In this document: positions 6,607 through 11,715 of the stretch, piece by piece
Numbering within the stretch: position 1 is the stretch's first letter
Layout: the number at the start of each line of letters is the position of its first letter
Assembly (NCBI GenBank): GCA_022784805.1
Contig: JALFYG010000023.1
Location: forward strand, 1-11,715
From: Spirochaetales bacterium
GTDB taxonomy: Bacteria; Spirochaetota; Spirochaetia; Sphaerochaetales; Sphaerochaetaceae
Direction: 5' to 3'
Length of the DNA stretch: 11,715 nucleotides
The notes under the pieces: model-generated
Database searches by the model: none
Told to the model about the DNA's origin: nothing
What the model saw: only the letters and a program-made list of their open reading frames with translations
Made by a program: the position numbers and the translations under genes

Positions 6607-8325
6607 TTACTCCCTCCCCTTTGTCTGGGTCTCAAATAGATTTCTGTACCCTTCATTTCTTTCCATAAGTTCAGAGTGTGACCCCACATCCTCGATTCTT
6701 CCGGCATTCATTATGACGATCTTATCTGCGTCTTCAATGGATGAAATCCTCTGGCTTATGATGATTCTTGTCATTGAATTTACATCACGTCTCAAAGCTT
6801 CCCTGATCTTCCTGTCTGTCTTTGTGTCTACAGCGGAAGTGGAGTCATCCATAATAAGAATCTTTGGAGACTTCAAAAGTGCTCTGGCGATACAGAGTCT
6901 CTGTCTCTGGCCTCCAGAGAAGTTGGCGCCGCCCTGCTCCACGTGGGAATCCAGGCCACCTTCTTTTTCATTTACAAATGAAAGGGCAGATGCAATATCC
7001 AAGGCCTTTTCCATCTCTTCATCTGTGGCATTCTCGTTTCCCCACTGAAGGTTCTCTCTTACAGTGCCTGAGAAGAGAGTATTCTTCTGAAGAACAACAG
7101 AGACGCTGTCTCTGAGAGCCTTAATGTTATAATCCCTTACATCTTTTCCACCAACCTTTACGCTTCCCTTGGAAGTGTCATACAAGCGGGCGATAAGAGA
7201 AACGAGAGTGGTCTTACCACTACCTGTGGTTCCAATCACTCCCACCATCTCTCCACTCTTTATCTCAAGATTGATGTTCTTAAGGACTTTTGATCCCTCC
7301 TTGTAGCCGAAATCAACGTTTTCGAAGGAAACAGAACCATCAAGGACTACTGTTTCTCCGTTTTCGTTTTCATCCATGCTTGTCTCTGTTGCCAAGACTT
7401 CAGATATTCTTTCCATACTTGGTTTGGACATTGTGTACATGACCACAATCATTCCTGTCATCATCAGTGATGAAAGAATCTGTCCTGAGTATGTGAAGAT
7501 ACTCATCAAGGAGCCAGTATCCATACTGCCCACGTTTACAAGTTTTGCTCCGAAGTAAGAGATAGCTATCATACAGCCGTAGGAGACGAACATCATCATA
7601 GGGTTCATGACAGCCATCATCTTCTGGGCCTTTGTAAAGTTGTAACGAATATTCTCGGCGCTGTCCTTGAACTTCTTCTTTTCCTTGTCTTCCCTGACAT
7701 AGGCTTTGACAGTCCTTATACCAGCAAGGTTCTCTTTTACAACCTGGTTAAAGCGGTCATAGCCTTTGAAGGCTGCAGTGAAGTATGCGTGGGTGATCTT
7801 TACCATTGTAAAAATACCTATTGCGATGATAGGTATTACGATTACAAAAACCATTGCCAATACTCCACCGGCCCTGAATGCCATGATGGATGCAAATATA
7901 AGCATCATAGGGCTACGTACAAATATTCTTATACTCATGGTAAAGAGTTGTTGGACTCTCTGAACGTCTGTGGTAAGTCTGGTTATAAGGGAGGCAGAGC
8001 TGAACTTATCGATATCGGAGAATGAGAACTCCTGTACTTTACTATATAAGTCATGCCTTAGGTTCGTGGAGAAACCAGCTCCGGCTTCGGAACCGAACTT
8101 AGCTCCCATGATACCAAAGAATAGAGAAAGCAAAGCTGAGAGTATCAGGAGAACTGACATAATAAGGATATATCTCATATCCATATTGGCCACGCCCACA
8201 TCGATTATTTGAGCCATGATGGCTGGTATCAATACTTCCATCAAGACTTCAAGAACCATAAAAATTGGAGTAGCGATAGTTTTGGCCTTATACTGTCGCA
8301 CTCTGGAATATAAGTCTTTAATCAA
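6607..8325 (-). CDS. Heterodimeric ABC exporter, subunit with the degenerate ATPase site
   Basis: This 572-residue half-transporter has six membrane helices (about 15-300) and an ATP-binding domain. Walker A is intact (GTTGSGKT, 365-372) and its signature FSGGQ (469-473) is near canonical. However, the catalytic Glu after Walker B is Asp494 (ILIMDDST) and the switch His is Gln525 (IISQRISS). Together with LSQGQ in the partner this predicts one degenerate and one working ATP site per heterodimer. The start is TTG at 8325, supported by AAGGAA (8333-8338) 7 bases upstream. An in-frame GTG 21 bases further upstream has no such site. It is the first gene of the exporter pair, about 100 bases after the P-II-like gene on the same strand. 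Confidence 0.92.
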   Translation of the reverse strand: MIKDLYSRVRQYKAKTIATPIFMVLEVLMEVLIPAIMAQIIDVGVANMDMRYILIMSVLLILSALLSLFFGIMGAKFGSEAGAGFSTNLRHDLYSKVQEFSFSDIDKFSSASLITRLTTDVQRVQQLFTMSIRIFVRSPMMLIFASIMAFRAGGVLAMVFVIVIPIIAIGIFTMVKITHAYFTAAFKGYDRFNQVVKENLAGIRTVKAYVREDKEKKKFKDSAENIRYNFTKAQKMMAVMNPMMMFVSYGCMIAISYFGAKLVNVGSMDTGSLMSIFTYSGQILSSLMMTGMIVVMYTMSKPSMERISEVLATETSMDENENGETVVLDGSVSFENVDFGYKEGSKVLKNINLEIKSGEMVGVIGTTGSGKTTLVSLIARLYDTSKGSVKVGGKDVRDYNIKALRDSVSVVLQKNTLFSGTVRENLQWGNENATDEEMEKALDIASALSFVNEKEGGLDSHVEQGGANFSGGQRQRLCIARALLKSPKILIMDDSTSAVDTKTDRKIREALRRDVNSMTRIIISQRISSIEDADKIVIMNAGRIEDVGSHSELMERNEGYRNLFETQTKGRE

Positions 8326-8366
8326 TTTAAGATTCCTTTTTGCACATGCTTATAGGATACGTGAAT

Positions 8367-8395
8367 TTATTAATTAATTATTTGATATTGGTCAA
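8367..8395 (-). promoter_or_regulatory. Candidate promoter of the ABC exporter pair
   Basis: On the minus strand TTGACC (8390-8395) is followed after 17 bases by TAATAA (8367-8372), in an AT-rich tract that also contains TTAATTAATTA. The -10 element matches only half of the consensus. Initiation would fall at about 8360, giving a leader of about 35 bases. No terminator hairpin separates this site from the P-II-like gene, so read-through is also possible. Confidence 0.4.
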
Positions 8396-8425
8396 TTTAC
8401 AAATATGTTTATTGCGTGAAGTCGC

Positions 8426-9004
8426 TCAAGAAAGAGGAACAAAAGATGTCACAGGAAGAGTGAACATCACAGCCTTTCCCTTCTTTGACAATAAAGGAAG
8501 AGATTCTATAGCCTTCACTATTTCCTCCGCCTTCTCATTGGTCTCCACGATCACCAGGACTTCTTTTTCACTTGTGATTGGATAACCGAAGAATTTGACA
8601 TCATCTTCTTTTGCTGTTCCATGTCCCTTTATTATTGTGCCACCACCAGCCCCAGCCTTTCTTGCTTCAGCCATGATGTCGTCAGCGTACCCCATCTCAC
8701 ATATAACCTGAATCATTGTCCATTCTTTTTCCATCTTTTCTCCTCCTAAAAATGCAGCCTTTCCCTTGGTCTTCAGACGTTTGACTTCATCTTTGGAAGC
8801 ATCCCAAACATCGTCTTTCATCATGGAAAGAATAACTTCCCTCTTGCTGTCACCAAATCCAAGGATAGATAAGAGAGAAGATGAGGCTGTGCCACGGGCA
8901 TTAAGCACGGTACCGCCCAATGCCCCATTTAAGCGAAGTATATCCATGGCTTTCTCTGCTGATCCTCTTTCAACCACTAGAAAAAGCATTCCATCTTTTT
9001 TCAT
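8426..9004 (-). CDS. Tandem two-domain P-II-like signalling protein
   Basis: This protein has 192 residues from ATG at 9004. Two homologous P-II-like domains follow each other. The repeat is clearest at NGALGGTVLNARGTA and AGAGGGTIIKGHGTA, about 91 residues apart, each preceded by a strand (LFLVVERG / MIQVICEMG) and helix and followed by a strand (REVILSMM / KEVLVIVET). P-II proteins are trimeric cytoplasmic sensors of nucleotides and small metabolites that bind partner proteins through the T-loop. Here the segment between the GTA motif and the next strand is shorter than in GlnB/GlnK, and the uridylylated tyrosine is absent in both domains, so GlnD-type control is unlikely. GGGAGGG (9010-9016) stands 5 bases before ATG 9004 but only 2 before GTG 9007, so ATG is preferred. 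The ATG overlaps the DUF1538 stop (TGATG), which indicates coupling and a shared function. Confidence 0.82.
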   Translation of the reverse strand: MKKDGMLFLVVERGSAEKAMDILRLNGALGGTVLNARGTASSSLLSILGFGDSKREVILSMMKDDVWDASKDEVKRLKTKGKAAFLGGEKMEKEWTMIQVICEMGYADDIMAEARKAGAGGGTIIKGHGTAKEDDVKFFGYPITSEKEVLVIVETNEKAEEIVKAIESLPLLSKKGKAVMFTLPVTSFVPLS

Positions 9005-10443
9005 CACTTCCCTCCCTTTTCTTTTTTCGTCTTGAGGCCATAAAGAACACCCAATATCTCAATCAAAAGAATAGGCATCGCTGCAATTAATCCTATCATT
9101 CCAAATGCCATGGAGCCAGGATCTGTGGCTACTACAAAAGAGGCTCCTGACACAAGAGGAAGGAGGAATGTAGAAGACATAGGACCAGTGGCCACTCCAC
9201 CGCTATCAAATGCAATTCCTGCAAAGAGAGGCGGAACAAATGGAAGTAATATTAGGATAAGGGCATAAATCGGAATAATGAAGTAAAGAATATGAATGCC
9301 TGTGATGATTCTTACCATTGAAAGCCCTACAGCCGTAGCAACACCGACGGCCATAAAGCACATCATCAGATTCTTCTTTACTCTTCCTTCGCTCTTCTCC
9401 TCCACTTCCTCTGTCAAAACCCATATTGCGGGCTCCGCTAGAACTACTACCGCTCCCAAAACAAAGCCCAAGACTATTAAGAGAGCCGGGTTGCCACCAG
9501 CAATGAGGCCTCCCAAGGTTCTTGCCACAGGCATGAACGCAGACTCTACAGCAAAGAGGAACATAATGATTCCAAAGTATGAGTAGAAGAGACCTACGAT
9601 GATCTTTGATGCCTTGATCCTCGGGAGTTTAAGAATAAAGAAGATGGAAATGAGAGTTAGAATCGCTATAGGAAGAAGAGACGACGAGACACTCTTTATT
9701 ACAGAGAGGAGTATCTCAAGTATCCCCTCAGTTTCACTCTCAATGATCACGGCTTCGTTTCCCTTGTTTACAAATAAGCTGTAGATCATTACAGCCAATA
9801 CTGGTCCTATACTTGCAATCCCTGTAAAGCCGAAAGAGTCTTCTTCCTTATTGCCGTGTACTGAAGAGACACCCATACCCAGAGCAAGAATAAAAGGAAC
9901 AGCAAGGGGCCCGGTGGTTGCACCACCAGCATCAAAGCCGATGGAGACAAAGAACTCAGGAAGAAATAAAGATACACCTACCATCAAGACTATGAAGGCG
10001 GCCATAAATATCTTCATTGAGATACCAGATAACGCCCTTATATAGCTTATAGCCATAAACACACCCACTCCAAGGGCTATGGCTATCACAAACATAGTCG
10101 AATCTACACTCTTATTAATGTGGTTCACTTGATTTGCCAACACTCTCACATCAGGCTCAGCTACTGTAACAATAATTCCAAGTACAAGACCAGAAACAAG
10201 AAGAAGCCATACACTCTTCTTTGCTGTTATTCTTGCTCCCAACTGGTTACCTATGGGGAGAAAGGCCATATCCACGCCAAACAAGAAGAATGTGAGACCT
10301 ATTACAAGTAAGAACGAAGAGAGAACAAATTGAAACAATGACACTTCAACAAAAGCGCCATAAATAATACCCAAAACAAGCGCAATTATTGCAACGGGCA
10401 AGACAGATAACAAGACCTCTTTTAGTTTATTGAAGAATGCCAA
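9004..10443 (-). CDS. DUF1538 family integral membrane protein (putative transporter)
   Basis: This 479-residue, very hydrophobic protein has about 12 predicted membrane segments and no signal peptide or soluble domain. It consists of two homologous halves offset by about 242 residues: FGVDMAFLPIGNQLG (55-69) with FAVESAFMPVARTLG (297-311), AEP (95-97 and 336-338), and FDAGGATTGP (170-179) with FDSGGVATGP (412-421). These motifs match the uncharacterised DUF1538 family. Duplicated halves with glycine-rich, acidic motifs in the membrane are common in secondary transporters, so a transport role is inferred, not shown. The start is TTG at 10443 with GAGAGG (10450-10455) 6 bases upstream. The next in-frame Met is at residue 59, within a membrane segment. 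The overlapping downstream P-II-like gene suggests that activity is gated by a metabolic signal. The divergent LacI gene shares its upstream region. Confidence 0.85.
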   Translation of the reverse strand: MAFFNKLKEVLLSVLPVAIIALVLGIIYGAFVEVSLFQFVLSSFLLVIGLTFFLFGVDMAFLPIGNQLGARITAKKSVWLLLVSGLVLGIIVTVAEPDVRVLANQVNHINKSVDSTMFVIAIALGVGVFMAISYIRALSGISMKIFMAAFIVLMVGVSLFLPEFFVSIGFDAGGATTGPLAVPFILALGMGVSSVHGNKEEDSFGFTGIASIGPVLAVMIYSLFVNKGNEAVIIESETEGILEILLSVIKSVSSSLLPIAILTLISIFFILKLPRIKASKIIVGLFYSYFGIIMFLFAVESAFMPVARTLGGLIAGGNPALLIVLGFVLGAVVVLAEPAIWVLTEEVEEKSEGRVKKNLMMCFMAVGVATAVGLSMVRIITGIHILYFIIPIYALILILLPFVPPLFAGIAFDSGGVATGPMSSTFLLPLVSGASFVVATDPGSMAFGMIGLIAAMPILLIEILGVLYGLKTKKEKGGK

Positions 10444-10565
10444 AACTTACCTCTCTAAAACAAAAGATAACAAAAGAAAAACACAAAAGCCAACATTTTG
10501 ACGCATATCCTTATAACAAGAAGATTAATATGCTGAATAATCCAGATTCTTTTTTCAGAAATTCT
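10444..10565. other. Part of the divergent intergenic region upstream of DUF1538
   Basis: The SD sequence for the TTG start of DUF1538 is at 10450-10455. Further out on the minus strand a TATAAG appears near 10520, but its -35 partner (TTCAGC-like) is weak, so I cannot place this gene's promoter with confidence. No open reading frame is seen here. Confidence 0.4.
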
Positions 10566-10594
10566 TTGACCGGTGAAGAATTGGGACATAAACT
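10566..10594 (+). promoter_or_regulatory. Candidate promoter of the LacI-family gene
   Basis: TTGACC (10566-10571), a 17-base spacer and TAAACT (10589-10594) form a sigma-70 type promoter with 5/6 and 4/6 matches. Initiation is expected near 10601, and the SD GGGAG (10606-10610) lies 8 bases before the ATG at 10619. Confidence 0.6.
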
Positions 10595-10600
10595 AGTTTA
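10589..10600. promoter_or_regulatory. Perfect 12-bp palindrome, candidate operator
   Basis: TAAACTAGTTTA is its own reverse complement. It covers the -10 element and reaches the expected start of transcription of the LacI-family gene, so a bound dimer would block it. LacI-family operators often have a central CG rather than the CTAG centre seen here, so the binding protein is uncertain. Confidence 0.45.
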
Positions 10601-10618
10601 GGAAAGGGAGAAAGAAGT

Positions 10619-11668
10619 ATGAAGAGCAAAAGAATTACTATAGCAGATATCGCTCAAAAATCAGGATATTCCAAGACAGCAGTTTCTTTTGCCTTCAACT
10701 GTCCTGAAAGGATCAGTAGGGACGCTGTAGAGAAAATTCTGAAAATTGCGCAGGAATTAGACTACTTCCCTGACCCTATGGCCAGGAACTTCTCTCTCGG
10801 GAGGCACTTATCCCTTGGATTCTTGGTACCACAGTCTTTTGATATTTCCATGAAAAACCCACACGTTGTGGACGTCTTGAGAGGAATAGGAAGCGTATGC
10901 GAAAGCTACGGCTACACCATTACATGTATTCCTCCCCTTCGGTCATCGATAGCTGAGGCTATCAAGAACGCCACGGTAGACGGAATAATCGGAATGGGAC
11001 TCGAATTTGGAAGCGAAGTACAGGAAGCCTTCAAAAGAAGAAAGCTGCCATTTATCTGCATCGATGCAATCGATGAAGAGAATGTCATCTCTGTCTCCAT
11101 CGATAACGAAGAGGCTGCAAAGAGACAGATGACCGAGGCCCTGAAGCGTGGTCACAGAAAGATTGCTGTCATCTCCCTTCCAGGAGCCGCGTACCTTTCA
11201 GACAATGAATCCCCGACTGTGGCCCCTGGTGTTGCAGCTGCAAGAAACAGAGGATATCTGAAGGCTGAAAAAGAGTTTGGAATCGACACACCGTTTAAGA
11301 CATATCCTGTCCTTGCCACAAAGGAAGGAGGAGAAGAAGCTGTCAGAAGGATTTTGAAAGACGAGATGCCTACTTGTATCATCACCATGTCAGATATTCA
11401 GGCACTAGGTGCAATAGAGTATCTGGAAGGAAAAGGAATAAGAGTTCCAGATGATGTCTCTGTTGTAGGCTTTGACGGCATCTATCACACTGCCATGGGA
11501 AAGAATCTCTGCTCTGTGGACCAGCGTGGACACGAAAAGGGAAAGAAAGCTGCAGAGATGCTCTTCGAGATTATCAAGGGCAATGAGCCAGAAAACAAAA
11601 TCTCCCTCATTCCATTTACTTTCGAAGAGGGAGAAACTCTCAAAGATATTTCCGGATCAGCGTCCTAA
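10619..11668 (+). CDS. LacI-family transcriptional regulator
   Basis: This 349-residue protein is full length for the family. The N-terminal helix-turn-helix is ITIADIAQKSGYSKTAVSFAF (residues 6-26). A hinge helix (about 51-62, PDPMARNFSLGR) follows, in which Phe takes the place of the usual minor-groove Leu. The periplasmic-binding-protein-like effector domain runs from about 65 to the end, with GHRKIAVIS, a middle GYLKAEKEFG segment and the family hallmark VPDDVSVVGFDG. It should bind DNA as a dimer and respond to a sugar or related metabolite; the ligand cannot be told. ATG 10619 has GGGAG 8 bases upstream. It diverges from the DUF1538 gene. A palindrome at its promoter suggests autoregulation, and whether it controls DUF1538 or genes beyond the right edge is unknown. 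No terminator is evident in the last 47 bases of the window. Confidence 0.92.
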   Translation: MKSKRITIADIAQKSGYSKTAVSFAFNCPERISRDAVEKILKIAQELDYFPDPMARNFSLGRHLSLGFLVPQSFDISMKNPHVVDVLRGIGSVCESYGYTITCIPPLRSSIAEAIKNATVDGIIGMGLEFGSEVQEAFKRRKLPFICIDAIDEENVISVSIDNEEAAKRQMTEALKRGHRKIAVISLPGAAYLSDNESPTVAPGVAAARNRGYLKAEKEFGIDTPFKTYPVLATKEGGEEAVRRILKDEMPTCIITMSDIQALGAIEYLEGKGIRVPDDVSVVGFDGIYHTAMGKNLCSVDQRGHEKGKKAAEMLFEIIKGNEPENKISLIPFTFEEGETLKDISGSAS

Positions 11669-11715
11669 CACTTTTAAGCACATATCAGGGCAATTAGTAA
11701 TAGTACCCTCAACAC

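Noticed and set aside
6410..7048. 212-codon open frame on the plus strand
   Set aside because: It lies antisense across the junction of the two ABC exporter genes, has low-complexity composition typical of a shadow frame, no SD sequence and no recognisable domain.
9005..9007. GTG start for the P-II-like gene
   Set aside because: Only 2 bases would separate it from the GGGAGGG SD; the adjacent ATG at 9004 has a workable 5-base spacing.
11685..11712. Terminator for the LacI-family gene
   Set aside because: Only a 4-bp AGGG/CCCT pairing with a long loop is visible and no T tract follows before the window ends.

Overview
The window looks like the chromosome of a low-to-moderate-GC anaerobe, either a clostridial Bacillota or a Sphaerochaeta-like spirochaete. 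This is an inference from gene content: a YolD/Y-family polymerase pair, a heterodimeric ABC exporter, a DUF1538/P-II pair, a LacI regulator and glycoside hydrolase family 43 (GH43). Strong purine-rich Shine-Dalgarno (SD) sequences and TTG/GTG starts also fit. The sequence alone does not settle the genus. I see no insertion sequence, phage gene, CRISPR array or rRNA.

Left part (1-2580): the 3' end of a threonine synthase gene (+) ends at a small hairpin. A tRNA-Pro(GGG) gene (+) with its own promoter follows. Convergent with it is a two-gene minus-strand operon for a UmuC/UvrX-type translesion polymerase and an overlapping YolD-like protein. This is probably a DNA-damage tolerance module.

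Middle (2519-4720): a decayed locus. On the minus strand lies the 3' part of a flavoprotein oxidoreductase gene, with a 1-nt-type frameshift, an internal deletion and no 5' half. Abutting it head to head on the plus strand is a GH43 beta-xylosidase gene that has lost its first ~90 codons, including the catalytic base. The simplest explanation is one deletion that removed a divergent promoter region and both 5' ends. Intrinsic-type hairpins bound the locus.

Right part (4723-10443, minus strand, read right to left): a DUF1538 membrane protein with two homologous halves; a tandem two-domain P-II-like protein that overlaps its stop codon; then a heterodimeric ABC exporter pair. One exporter subunit carries a degenerate ATPase site. 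No terminator is visible between the P-II gene and the exporter, although the exporter has a candidate promoter of its own.

Right end (10444-11715): a LacI-family regulator diverges from DUF1538. Its promoter overlaps a perfect 12-bp palindrome that may be an operator.

The least understood unit is the DUF1538/tandem P-II pair. By analogy with AmtB-GlnK and SbtA-SbtB it looks like a transporter gated by a signalling protein, but neither its substrate nor its ligand can be read from sequence.
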